Assembly (NCBI RefSeq): GCF_002007215.1
Contig: NZ_MUHX01000002.1
Span: 62,001 to 126,000 of the forward strand
Source: Pyramidobacter sp. C12-8
GTDB taxonomy: Bacteria; Synergistota; Synergistia; Synergistales; Dethiosulfovibrionaceae
Reading direction: 5' to 3'
DNA length: 64,000 bases
A model generated the notes under the pieces. That model was not told the origin of the DNA. It saw only the letters and a program-made list of their open reading frames with translations, and did not search any database. The stretch's first letter is position 1. Each line of letters begins with the position of its first letter. Shown here in pieces: positions 42,273 to 49,814 of this stretch. The translations under genes were made by a program, and so were the position numbers.

Positions 42273-42899
42273 TCAGGAAATCAGCACGTGCTTCGCAAAA
42301 ACCATGTGGGCGTGCATCTGCCGCTTGGCCTCTTCCGAGTCCCCCTTTCGCAGGGCATCAAGTATTTTCACGTGCCCTTCCAGTGCCTCCAGCATCTGGG
42401 GTTTGTTGCGCAAAATGACCCCGCCGGGGGCGAGAAAGCGCTCTCGAGCGCTTTTAAGCGTATCTCTCAGCAGCTGATTGCCGTAAAGACTTGCCAGATA
42501 GTCATGAAATTCCACGTCGCTCTCAAGGAAAGCCGACGAATTGCCGGCGGCTGCGAGCCCCTCCTGAGAATCGACCATCGCCTGCAGCTTCGCGCATTGT
42601 TCGCCGCTCAGAGGAAGACTGAGATTCTGAATGACGAACTCCTCCACAGCCATACGTAACTCCACGATCTCCACAGCTTCGACTATCGAGATCTCGTTGA
42701 CCATAGAACCTTTATGCGAAAATCCCTTCATGAATCCCTCCATAACTAGCCTCTGAAGAGCTTCACGTACAGGAGTTCGGCTCATGCCAAGCTCATCGCC
42801 GAGACTTTTCTCCGAAGGGGTGGATTCCGACGTTAAATCTCCTTGAAGAATCATTTCTTTGATTCTTTTGTACGCAATATCCCTTTTTGTAGTGAGCAA
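42273..42899 (-). CDS. GntR-family transcriptional regulator with FCD domain
   Basis: 208 residues from TTG 42899, supported by AAGGAGGGG 7 bases upstream. The winged helix-turn-helix (~1-70) shows PSEKSLGDELGMSRTPVREALQRLVMEGF. The all-helical FCD ligand domain (~78-205) holds the metal/ligand residues of the family (VEFHDYLASLYGN, LEGHVKILDALRKGD). FCD regulators sense small organic acids such as lactate, pyruvate or glucarate. As the first gene before E1 alpha it most likely controls the dehydrogenase-TRAP series and itself; a good promoter lies upstream. Confidence 0.92.
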   Translation of the reverse strand: MLTTKRDIAYKRIKEMILQGDLTSESTPSEKSLGDELGMSRTPVREALQRLVMEGFMKGFSHKGSMVNEISIVEAVEIVELRMAVEEFVIQNLSLPLSGEQCAKLQAMVDSQEGLAAAGNSSAFLESDVEFHDYLASLYGNQLLRDTLKSARERFLAPGGVILRNKPQMLEALEGHVKILDALRKGDSEEAKRQMHAHMVFAKHVLIS

Positions 42900-42992
42900 T
42901 ATTTCCCCTCCTTCAATGGTGTGGCATAACGTAAAATCTCCTTATTTAAAGAACGACTTCCCATTTACGTGAGTGGAGCATCATAAAATTCC

Positions 42993-43014
42993 GGTAGTAT
43001 TTTTGCAGTATACC
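42993..43014. promoter_or_regulatory. Possible GntR operator downstream of the gntR promoter
   Basis: GGTA (42993-42996) and TACC (43011-43014), with further partial symmetry between them, flank a 14-base centre. The element lies about 20-40 bases downstream of the predicted start site, a position suited to autorepression. The symmetry is imperfect. Confidence 0.35.
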
Positions 43015-43038
43015 AAGAAAATACCGCTTTATGTTTGA

Positions 43039-43067
43039 ATAATATCAAAATTACCACTCTTTGTCAA
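43039..43067 (-). promoter_or_regulatory. Consensus sigma-70-type promoter of the gntR/dehydrogenase series
   Basis: Minus-strand TTGACA (43067-43062), a 17-base spacer and TATTAT (43044-43039): a perfect -35 box, ideal spacing and a 5/6 -10 box. It lies about 140 bases upstream of the gntR start codon. Confidence 0.75.
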
Positions 43068-43354
43068 ATACAATAATTAACATGTATAAAAATGATGGTT
43101 CTTTTCTTAAACTCACCATTTCACGAGGATCTGACAAATAGATAACGCACATTGCAAATAAAAAACTAATTAAAAAGCGCCGCGTTTACACACAGTCGTG
43201 TTACAAAAAACACATGACACGTAACCCTATACAGTTTTCAACACATCTTTTGCCGCAGAGCAAATTCTTCATCGCTCACCATAAAAAGACTGTTGGGGCG
43301 TCTGCCCCAAAAACGACATTATACCGATTTCTCACTAAAGGATTGAACTTTGCG

Positions 43355-43439
43355 GCGCTCCGAGGGAAAACAACAAAGCGAGCTGCGCAGACCGTACAGC
43401 GGTCGAGGCAGTCCGATCGGTTGGACTGTCTCGGGGCCC
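43355..43439 (+). repeat. Structured intergenic repeat, copy C
   Basis: The outer stem GCGCTCCGAG (43355-43364) pairs with CTCGGGGCCC (43430-43439), with a wobble and one mismatch. Hairpin 1 is GACCGT-ACA-GCGGTC (43390-43404) and hairpin 2 is AGTCC-GATCGGTT-GGACT (43410-43427). The AAAGCGAGCTGCGCAGAC core is identical to copy B. Confidence 0.75.
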
Positions 43440-43495
43440 CTCGTAATTCGGTCTTTCGCCCGAGAAAGAGCATGAGACAGACTCTTTTCGTTCAC

Positions 43496-43530
43496 AAAAA
43501 AAATCTTCCTCCGAAGAGGAAGATTTTTTT
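43496..43530 (-). terminator. Terminator of cstA
   Basis: AAAAAAATCTTCCTC and GAGGAAGATTTTTTT form a long stem; on the minus strand it ends in a run of eight T, 26 bases after the cstA stop. Confidence 0.9.
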
Positions 43531-43555
43531 CGTACCGTTTAAATTCTAAATTGCA

Positions 43556-45214
43556 TCAGGCGCTTTGTTTTTCGCTGGAATGCATGGTCCTGATTCCCGC
43601 GATGGACATGGCGATCCCCAGAACGATGAGGATAACCGCCAAGCAGGAAAGCAGATAGTTGGGCTGAGCGACCGCGAACCGCTCCTTCACCTCGATGATC
43701 AGCGAGAAGACCGTCGTTACAAGCATGAACCAGAAGGGAGCATACACAAAAGTATGCTTCTTTTTGAGGCCAAGCTTGACCCAGGCCGCGATGCTCAGAA
43801 GGCTCAGAGCGGCGACCATTTGGTTGGCGGCGCCGAAAATCGGCCAGATCGCCAGCCACGCCGCGATCACCTTGCCGCTCACATCGTGAGTCTTGGTGTA
43901 GACCAGGCAAAGAGCGAGGACGATAACGAAAATCGTCGCAGGATACATGCTGACTTTGCCGCCGGTAATCTCCTGGACTTGATAGCGGGCCAGACGAGTC
44001 GCCGTATCAAGAGAAGTCAGCAGGAAGCTGTTGATGGCAATGGCGCCCAAACGGGCACCGAACGTGGCGTCAAGTCCCACAAGCGTCGAGAACTTACCGA
44101 AACCCAACGAGAAAATCTGCACGGGAGAAAGTCCCTTTGCGCCTTCAAGGCCAAGCACCATCAGCGTACCGATGGAGATGACGGCCACCAGACCTTCGAT
44201 CAGCATGGCGCCGTAGCCGACAAGAACGGCATCCTTCTCCTTGCGGAGCTGCTTGGACGTCGTGCCGCTGCCGACGAGGCTATGGAAACCGGAAATGGCG
44301 CCGCAGGCAACCAGGACGAACATGGCAGGCCACATGGCGCTGGAAGAGAAACCGAAGTAGCGGACGTTGGCAGCCACTACGGAAACGGTCTTGGAATCAA
44401 GCGCACTGCCGGCGAACATGCCGTACGCGCCGATGGCCACGGCAAAATACAGGAAGTAAGAGGCAAGGTAATCGCGGGGCTGAAGGAGCATCCACACCGG
44501 CAGGATGGAAGCAAAGAAAATATAAACGCCGAGGAACGCGTTCCAGAAGTTGATGTCATGGGCAAAAACGGTGTTGATCAGCCAAGGGGCCGTCTCGGCG
44601 TTCACCTTGACGCAGCCGCCGACGATCAAAGCGAGCATGACGATCGTGACAACCCAGAGAGGAACATGCCAGCGATAAATCATGAAGCCGGCGATAATCG
44701 CCAATATGATATAAAGAGAGCTGACAAACGCAACGACAGGATCAGCCGCAAACGTGCCGGCGGACATGACCAGGAAGACGGCGACGACAAGGATCAGCGT
44801 GAGGATGGTAAAACTCAGGAAAAGGAATTTCCCCGTTTTGCCGATCCATTTTTCAACGACCGCGCCGATCGACTGGCCGTCGTGGCGAAGAGAAGCAACC
44901 AGGGCGCCCATGTCGTGAGGTCCGCCGAGGAAGGTCGAACCGATGACGCACCATAAAATCGTAGGCAGCCAGCCAAACTTCATGGCTGCGGCGATGGGCC
45001 CCGTGATGGGTCCAGCGCCGGCAATCGAAGCAAAGTGGTGCCCCAGCAAGACGGCCGGATGGGCAGGACAATAGTCGATCCCATCTTCGAACTTGACAGC
45101 AGGAGTCTCGTTCGTGTCGGAAAGGCCGTACACATTCGCCATAAAGCGCCCATAAACGATGTAGCCGATGATAAATATGACAGCAGAAATACCAAACATC
45201 ATTGGGAACAGCAT
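43556..45214 (-). CDS. cstA: CstA-family carbon-starvation/pyruvate transporter
   Basis: 552 residues from ATG 45214 with GGAGGTG upstream. A polytopic protein with about 16 helices and the CstA hallmarks: PAHPAVLLGHHFASIAGAGPITGP (~44-67), WCVIGSTFLGGPHDMGALVASLRHDGQS, and FHSLVGSGTTSKQL. CstA proteins import pyruvate or peptides during carbon limitation. It is transcribed towards the dehydrogenase-TRAP series but is separated from it by a terminator and the gntR promoter. Proximity to a 2-oxo acid dehydrogenase fits a pyruvate role. Confidence 0.93.
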   Translation of the reverse strand: MLFPMMFGISAVIFIIGYIVYGRFMANVYGLSDTNETPAVKFEDGIDYCPAHPAVLLGHHFASIAGAGPITGPIAAAMKFGWLPTILWCVIGSTFLGGPHDMGALVASLRHDGQSIGAVVEKWIGKTGKFLFLSFTILTLILVVAVFLVMSAGTFAADPVVAFVSSLYIILAIIAGFMIYRWHVPLWVVTIVMLALIVGGCVKVNAETAPWLINTVFAHDINFWNAFLGVYIFFASILPVWMLLQPRDYLASYFLYFAVAIGAYGMFAGSALDSKTVSVVAANVRYFGFSSSAMWPAMFVLVACGAISGFHSLVGSGTTSKQLRKEKDAVLVGYGAMLIEGLVAVISIGTLMVLGLEGAKGLSPVQIFSLGFGKFSTLVGLDATFGARLGAIAINSFLLTSLDTATRLARYQVQEITGGKVSMYPATIFVIVLALCLVYTKTHDVSGKVIAAWLAIWPIFGAANQMVAALSLLSIAAWVKLGLKKKHTFVYAPFWFMLVTTVFSLIIEVKERFAVAQPNYLLSCLAVILIVLGIAMSIAGIRTMHSSEKQSA

Positions 45215-45270
45215 ATAAAACACACCTCCATACAATTTTTGCGCCCTTTCGTCTTGGGCGTTTTTCTATC

Positions 45271-45307
45271 GTGAACCGGGAGGACCTGCTTCCCCACCGG
45301 CACTCAC
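45271..45307 (-). other. Long stem-loop in the cstA leader
   Basis: On the minus strand GTGA...CCGG...CCGG...TCAC with an inner GGGGA/TCCTC stem folds the leader about 60 bases before the cstA start. Next to it CGCCC...GGGCG (45242-45260) forms a second hairpin with a T-run only on the plus strand. No known riboswitch was recognised. Confidence 0.4.
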
Positions 45308-45334
45308 CCCATGAGATTCCGTCGCCCCTGTGTT

Positions 45335-45766
45335 TTATCCCGGCGATTCCCCCTTATGAGCCAAGGCATATTTGTGCGCCGCGTCGATGAGCTGGGTAAG
45401 ATCGGTCAGTCTTTTCAATGAATCTCCCAGAGGGGTATACTGATAGACCTCGACAAAGCCGTTGAATCCCATTCGGAACGATTTGCTTCTCGAAGTGGTA
45501 TTCCCTTCTGGGCGGACAAAAATATAGCGTTGAAGCATCAAGCCTTTTTGGTGCCTGGCATTTTTAAACAGACACTCAAGGTCCCCATCCTCATATTTCC
45601 AGATAATATAATCATCAGCTTTATACCGCCCCACCTCGCCCAGCAGCCCCGCTTTTATGAAATCGACCCGACGATAAACTCCCGACGCGCTGCCACTTTG
45701 CCATGGCACAAAACGCCAGTCGTCCCAATAAATTTTTCCACCCGTTAAGTAGGACATATCGATCAT
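45335..45766 (-). CDS. Hypothetical protein
   Basis: 143 residues from ATG 45766 (MIDMSYLTGGKIYWDDWRFV), chosen for AGGAG 10 bases upstream; an ATG 11 codons earlier has no ribosome site. It is soluble, rich in aromatic and charged residues, and has no signal peptide. DDYIIWKYEDGDLECLFKN and VEVYQYTPLGDSLKRL are the most distinctive parts. I do not recognise a family. It lies upstream of cstA in the same direction with a 120-base structured gap, so an operon link is possible but unproven. Confidence 0.55.
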   Translation of the reverse strand: MIDMSYLTGGKIYWDDWRFVPWQSGSASGVYRRVDFIKAGLLGEVGRYKADDYIIWKYEDGDLECLFKNARHQKGLMLQRYIFVRPEGNTTSRSKSFRMGFNGFVEVYQYTPLGDSLKRLTDLTQLIDAAHKYALAHKGESPG

Positions 45767-45942
45767 CTCGGGCACTCTCCTGCACGATATGGTATCCATT
45801 CGACTGCATACAGCGTATTTTATCCATCTAACTTTTCAAATCTTACCACAAAAGCAAAACGCCGTATACAAGCAACTTTTCTCTTTTGGGGGTTGCAAAA
45901 ATTGCACAGAGCATTTATAATCTCATACGTTGCAAACAAAAA

Positions 45943-46017
45943 GGGCGATTAGCTCAGTGGAAGAGCGCTTCCTTCACACGGAAGAGGTCACAGGTTCGAA
46001 CCCTGTATCGCCCACCA
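45943..46017 (+). tRNA. tRNA-Val (anticodon CAC)
   Basis: Full cloverleaf: acceptor GGGCGAT/ATCGCCC, D arm AGCTC...GAGC, anticodon stem CTTCC/GGAAG with loop TTCACAC, T arm ACAGG-TTCGAAC-CCTGT, and an encoded CCA end. The loop reads anticodon CAC, valine codon GUG. A terminator follows. Confidence 0.96.
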
Positions 46018-46028
46018 TATGGAACCAG

Positions 46029-46066
46029 CAAATCCGTGAGACGAATCGTCTTGCGGATTTTTTTAT
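46029..46066 (+). terminator. Terminator of tRNA-Val
   Basis: AAATCCG...CGGATTT with an inner GAGACG/CGTCTT stem, followed by TTTTTTT. Confidence 0.85.
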
Positions 46067-46209
46067 TCTCCGAGCCGCTGTTATCGCGGCTTCAGTATAG
46101 CATATTAATACATAAAAATCGACATGCCGGACCGCGCAAAAGTTTTAATATTCCGTGCGCCTCATGTGCTGCCCATAAAACGAACGAATTGGGCTCTCTC
46201 CTTACTTTA

Positions 46210-46920
46210 TTATACTGGGGCAGGATTCTCCAGATCCGCGCCAACCCCTACAACATCATCGACCGGCACCGAAAAAATCGTGCTTTTCTCCGGAGATTTC
46301 TCCGCCAGGGTTCTGCTGACGGCGGACATGATCTTCGCTTTCTCTTCGCGTTGGACCAGTATCGCCAAGATTTCCATCTCATCATACAGCTTCAGCCCAA
46401 AAAAACTTTCCGTAGTTTCGTCGCCCACAGCGCGGGCCTTCATCACGGTCCCCCCGCGCGCGCCAGCGTTCCGAGCGGATTTCATGATCGAATCGACGAA
46501 ACCATCTTCTGTGCTGACAATGATCAATTCATATTTGTTTTCGTTAGTCTTATACATGACGCGCTCCTCGTTTTTTTTCTCACGAACGGCTGACAGGTAA
46601 CGACGCGGTATTCCCCGGTTCACGGATGAAAGCGGGATGGTAAAAAGGATCCCTCGCCCGGCGTTGCGAAGCTGCATGGCGTCCGAGATCTGGGTGATGA
46701 GGGCGGGGATCCAGGAGCGCGGGGTCAAGCCGAACACAACGACTTTTTCCTTTTCGCCGATGCCCAGGATGTCCAAGATCTCGGTGCTCGCCGTTCCCCT
46801 CCCCCAGCAGGAAAGCGTCAGGGAAACGTTTTTTCCTTTGAAGAAATTTGTGGCCTGGACCGCTTTGGTTCGGTCAACGATCGTGACCATGAGTTCCATT
46901 ACGGGCAATTTCTCAGTCAT
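46210..46920 (-). CDS. Tandem PII-like signalling protein
   Basis: 236 residues from ATG 46920, overlapping the DUF1538 gene by 8 bases with GGAGGAG upstream. It reads as two ferredoxin-like PII-type domains. Domain 1 (~8-105, VMELMVTIVDRTKAVQATNF...AGRGILFTIPLSSV) is diverged. Domain 2 (~130-228, YELIIVSTEDGFVDSIMKSARNAGARGGTVMKARAV...DEMEILAILVQREEKAKIM) keeps the GARGGT and EILxILV patterns of nucleotide-binding PII relatives. It is probably the soluble regulator of the membrane protein encoded with it. The ligand is unknown. Confidence 0.75.
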   Translation of the reverse strand: MTEKLPVMELMVTIVDRTKAVQATNFFKGKNVSLTLSCWGRGTASTEILDILGIGEKEKVVVFGLTPRSWIPALITQISDAMQLRNAGRGILFTIPLSSVNRGIPRRYLSAVREKKNEERVMYKTNENKYELIIVSTEDGFVDSIMKSARNAGARGGTVMKARAVGDETTESFFGLKLYDEMEILAILVQREEKAKIMSAVSRTLAEKSPEKSTIFSVPVDDVVGVGADLENPAPV

Positions 46921-48451
46921 TATAGGCAAGCTCCTCCGGAGTGTACTCGATAATAACGAAGTTGTCGTAGACCTTACTGACCGGCGGCTGTTTGGCAGCG
47001 GCCTTCAGACGCATGTTATACAACACGCCAAGAATCTGGATCGAAATGAGCGGCGTCATCGCCACCATGGCAACGACGCCAAACGCGTCCGTCAGGATGG
47101 AACCGCCCGCGCCTTCGCACGCGCCCATGGCCAAAGGCAGAAGAAACGTCGCCGTCATGGGACCGCTGGCAACGCCGCCGGAGTCGAAGGCGATCCCGGT
47201 AAAAATAGGGGGAACGAAAAAAGTCAAAACGAGCGCCAGCGCGTAACCCGGAATGATGATCCAGTAAATGGACAGTCCCGTAATCGCGCGCAACATCGCA
47301 AACGCAACGGAGCAGGCCACGCCGCAGGCCAAACTGACATGCATGGCTCGTTGCGAGATGGTGCCGCCGGTAATCTCTTCGACCTGCTTGTTCAGAACGT
47401 GGACGGCCGGCTCCGCGTCGACCACATAATAACCGATAATCAGTCCGAGGGGCAACAGCAGCCATCTGTACTCGGACATGGCCAGCGACTTGCCGATGAA
47501 GTGCCCGGCCGGCATGAAGCCGACGTTGACGCCGGTAAGGAAAAGCACGAGCCCGATAAACGTATAGGCGACCCCCACGACGATGCGGATCAGAGAGCCA
47601 CGGCGGAAAAGGGCAAAGATCCCTTGAAAAACGACAAAAAAAGCGACAACGGGCGTCAAGGCGAGCGAGACCTCTTTCAAATAAGCGGGAATTCTCACAA
47701 AGAAGCTTTCGGCAATGTCGATCGAAGTCATCTTGTCCATCGGCACAATCGTTTGGGATGCCTCCGTTGTCTGGGGATCATAGATCATCCCCAGGAGCAT
47801 CACCGTCAAGATGGGGCCGACGCTGCAGAGAGACACGAGACCGAAGCTGTCCTCCTGAGACGATTCATCGTGGCGCATCGACGCCATGCCGACGCCGAGA
47901 GAGATGATAAACGGGACGGTGATCGGTCCCGTCGTGACGCCGCCGGCGTCAAAAGCGACGGGGATAAACGACTGCGGCGTAAAGTACGCGAGAAGGAAAA
48001 CCACCCCATACAGAAACAACAAAACGTGGGCGAGATCGATCTTCAACAGAGGGCGAAGCATCGCGATGACAAGAAAAACGCCGACACCGCCGGCAACCGT
48101 GATGATCAGCGTAAAATCCGAAACCGCCGGCACCTGCCCGGCCAATACCTGCAGATCCGGCTCGGCGATCGTCGTGATCAGGCCGAGCAAAAAACAGACG
48201 GGCACGGCAAAGGAGAGTTTGCGCAGCAGAGTGATCTGCTTTCCGACGCCCTCCCCCATCGGCATCATGGCCATGTCCGCGCCGAGAGAAAAAAATCCCA
48301 TCCCCACGATCAAAAGCACCGCGCCGACAAGAAAAAGCATCAGTATCTCCGCAGGCATGGGGACGATCAATGCGCTCAGAGCGACGACCAAGAGAGAAAT
48401 AGGCGTAACCGACTTGAGCGCCTCGCCGACCTTCCCCTTCAACTTATTCAA
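46913..48451 (-). CDS. DUF1538 membrane protein (duplicated permease-like)
   Basis: 512 residues from TTG 48451, preferred because AGGGAGG stands 9 bases upstream; a GTG eleven codons earlier has none. About 12-14 helices form two homologous halves. Each contains the same motif: FDAGGVTTGPITVPFIISLGVG (first half) and FDSGGVASGPMTATFLLPLAMG (second half), followed in each by DxFGxVxxxxxxP. This internal repeat is typical of transporters. DUF1538 has no established function. Its start region is near a truncated structured-repeat copy. Confidence 0.82.
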   Translation of the reverse strand: MNKLKGKVGEALKSVTPISLLVVALSALIVPMPAEILMLFLVGAVLLIVGMGFFSLGADMAMMPMGEGVGKQITLLRKLSFAVPVCFLLGLITTIAEPDLQVLAGQVPAVSDFTLIITVAGGVGVFLVIAMLRPLLKIDLAHVLLFLYGVVFLLAYFTPQSFIPVAFDAGGVTTGPITVPFIISLGVGMASMRHDESSQEDSFGLVSLCSVGPILTVMLLGMIYDPQTTEASQTIVPMDKMTSIDIAESFFVRIPAYLKEVSLALTPVVAFFVVFQGIFALFRRGSLIRIVVGVAYTFIGLVLFLTGVNVGFMPAGHFIGKSLAMSEYRWLLLPLGLIIGYYVVDAEPAVHVLNKQVEEITGGTISQRAMHVSLACGVACSVAFAMLRAITGLSIYWIIIPGYALALVLTFFVPPIFTGIAFDSGGVASGPMTATFLLPLAMGACEGAGGSILTDAFGVVAMVAMTPLISIQILGVLYNMRLKAAAKQPPVSKVYDNFVIIEYTPEELAYND

Positions 48452-48527
48452 TGCCTTCAGCCTCCCTGAAACGCTGCCGCACACGGCAGCTTTGTATTTT
48501 TGACAAAAGTGTCCCTTTTAAAAACTC

Positions 48528-48562
48528 GAACCTTGCGGCGTTCCGAGAGAGCCGCAAAGCGA
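48528..48562 (+). repeat. Structured intergenic repeat, truncated 5' copy (D)
   Basis: GAACCTTGCGGCGTTCCGAG matches GAACTTTGCGGCGCTCCGAG at the start of copy C, and GCAAAGCGA continues the match; after that the similarity ends. TTGCGGC/GCCGCAA here forms a local 7-bp stem. Confidence 0.45.
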
Positions 48563-48573
48563 CACACACAGTA

Positions 48574-48604
48574 TAACAAAAAAACCTCGCCGCAAGCGAG
48601 GTTT
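48574..48604 (-). terminator. Terminator of the CAT tRNA
   Basis: AAACCTCGC/GCGAGGTTT (9 bp) with TTTTTTT on the minus strand, about 30 bases after the tRNA. Confidence 0.88.
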
Positions 48605-48634
48605 CTCGAGAAATTCAATCAACTGACAGTCAAA

Positions 48635-48709
48635 TGGTGGGCCCACCAGGGTTCGAACCTGGAACCTCCCGGTTATGAGCCGGCAGCTCTACCCTTGAGC
48701 TATGGGCCC
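48635..48709 (-). tRNA. tRNA with anticodon CAT (elongator Met, or Ile2 if lysidine-modified)
   Basis: Acceptor GGGCCCA pairs with TGGGCCC followed by the encoded ACCA end. D arm AGCTC...GAGC, anticodon stem CCGG/CCGG around CTCATAA, T arm CCAGG-TTCGAAC-CCTGG. The paired first acceptor base excludes the initiator. Elongator Met and Ile2 cannot be separated by eye. Confidence 0.9.
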
Positions 48710-48739
48710 TCTTCAGATCATGCAGCCAGACGACGAACG

Positions 48740-48919
48740 TTATTCAACCGCAATACACGAAACCGGACAGCTTTTCACAGCCTGTTCCACCGCTGCATTG
48801 CCTTCCTGGCGAATGACTTTCGCCACACCGCGCTCCTCGTCGAGAGAAAAAACGTCCGGCGCGATTTGCACGCAGACGCCGCAGCCAATGCACTTCTCCG
48901 TATCTAGGGTCACAAACAT
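48740..48919 (-). CDS. Single-cluster [4Fe-4S] ferredoxin
   Basis: 59 residues from ATG 48919 with AAGGGGA upstream. C10-I-G-C13-G-V-C16 and C51-P form the classic one-cluster 3+1 pattern of small bacterial ferredoxins; C55 is an extra cysteine that could make a disulfide. The acidic middle (DVFSLDEERG) is typical. It is a low-potential electron carrier in the cytoplasm, for example for the radical-SAM or oxidoreductase enzymes. It lies between purR and a tRNA gene in the same direction. Confidence 0.9.
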   Translation of the reverse strand: MFVTLDTEKCIGCGVCVQIAPDVFSLDEERGVAKVIRQEGNAAVEQAVKSCPVSCIAVE

Positions 48920-48994
48920 GAGCCAGTCCCCTTCCCACGACGCACAATTATAACCAGCGCCACGACATGAGTCAACCCATCATCCACCCGGAGT

Positions 48995-49783
48995 TCAGAA
49001 GAGCGAAACGCGCTCTTCGCCATGCAAAGAGAGCCTCAGCAAAGCTTTATATTCGCCGACGGCTTTTTCCTCCGGCTCGTCCACGGCGATAAACACGCCC
49101 ATACCGACCAATTCCGCGCGAAATTCATGCACGACCTGAACCATTCCGGCAGCAGTGCTGCCGCCGTGCATGAAGTCGTCGATCAGAAGCACTTTGTCGC
49201 CGGGCGAAAGGACTTTCGTCCCCATATACATTGAGCGGACTTCGCCGCTCTGCGTCGGATAATGCACGCAGACGGCCGGCCCATCGCTGGCGCGGTTTCG
49301 AAAGCGGCACACCGCCAGAGGCACGCCCAAAGCCCTGGCCGTCGCCAGTCCAAGGGGGATCCCTTTCACCTCCGAGGTCATGATCAGAGAGGGATGAAGA
49401 TCTTTGAAATCCGAAGCGAAAGCCAATCCCAAGACGTCCGTATAAACCGGATTGAAGAGGATGTCCGCATAATAGATCAGCCCTCCCGGCAGCAAACGAC
49501 TGGGAGCGGAAAGGATTTTCGCGACGTTCTTCAAAAACTCTTCGCGGCGTTCCGAGGACAACGCGGGGACGAGAAAAGCCCCGCCGGTACGGCCGCGATC
49601 TACGACCAGACGGCCGTACCCTTCCCGCGTCAGGGCGTCGTTCACCATGGACACGTCGTCGCTGATCACCGTCTTCGAAACTCCGAACTCATTGGCCAGA
49701 CCGGTCAGTGAAATCTGACATGACGGGGAAGAAAGAAATTTGGAAGTTATACGAATAAGCCGTTCCGTACGCTGACCTTTCAT
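48995..49783 (-). CDS. purR: Purine operon repressor PurR (Bacillus type)
   Basis: 262 residues. The N-terminal winged helix (~1-72: ISLTGLANEFGVSKTVISDDVSMV) is followed by a phosphoribosyltransferase-like domain with the PRPP loop KVLLIDDFMHGGSTAAGM. PRPP relieves repression in this family. It is not an active transferase in known members. The gene follows ispE by 31 bases. Likely targets in this window are the purSQL genes at 61 kb, but no clear PurBox was found there. Confidence 0.92.
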   Translation of the reverse strand: MKGQRTERLIRITSKFLSSPSCQISLTGLANEFGVSKTVISDDVSMVNDALTREGYGRLVVDRGRTGGAFLVPALSSERREEFLKNVAKILSAPSRLLPGGLIYYADILFNPVYTDVLGLAFASDFKDLHPSLIMTSEVKGIPLGLATARALGVPLAVCRFRNRASDGPAVCVHYPTQSGEVRSMYMGTKVLSPGDKVLLIDDFMHGGSTAAGMVQVVHEFRAELVGMGVFIAVDEPEEKAVGEYKALLRLSLHGEERVSLF

Positions 49784-49814
49784 GTCGTGTCACACCTTTT
49801 CTTTTTCGATCGAT

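Larger units (their letters stand above)
42900..43555. other. Intergenic region with gntR promoter, structured repeat and cstA terminator
   Basis: 656 bases without a supported gene. 42900-43210 is AT-rich and holds the gntR promoter and a near-palindrome. A TTGGGGC-GTCT-GCCCCAA hairpin lies at 43292-43309, repeat copy C at 43355-43439, and the cstA terminator at 43496-43530. Confidence 0.6.

Noticed and set aside
43292-43309. TTGGGGC-GTCT-GCCCCAA hairpin read as a minus-strand terminator
   Set aside because: There is a minus-strand TTTTT 10 bases later, but the only upstream minus gene, cstA, already has a much better terminator at 43496-43530. Left as an unexplained hairpin.
45241-45266. 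CGCCC...GGGCG followed by TTTTT as a plus-strand terminator
   Set aside because: No plus-strand gene leads into it; it is more simply part of the folded cstA leader.
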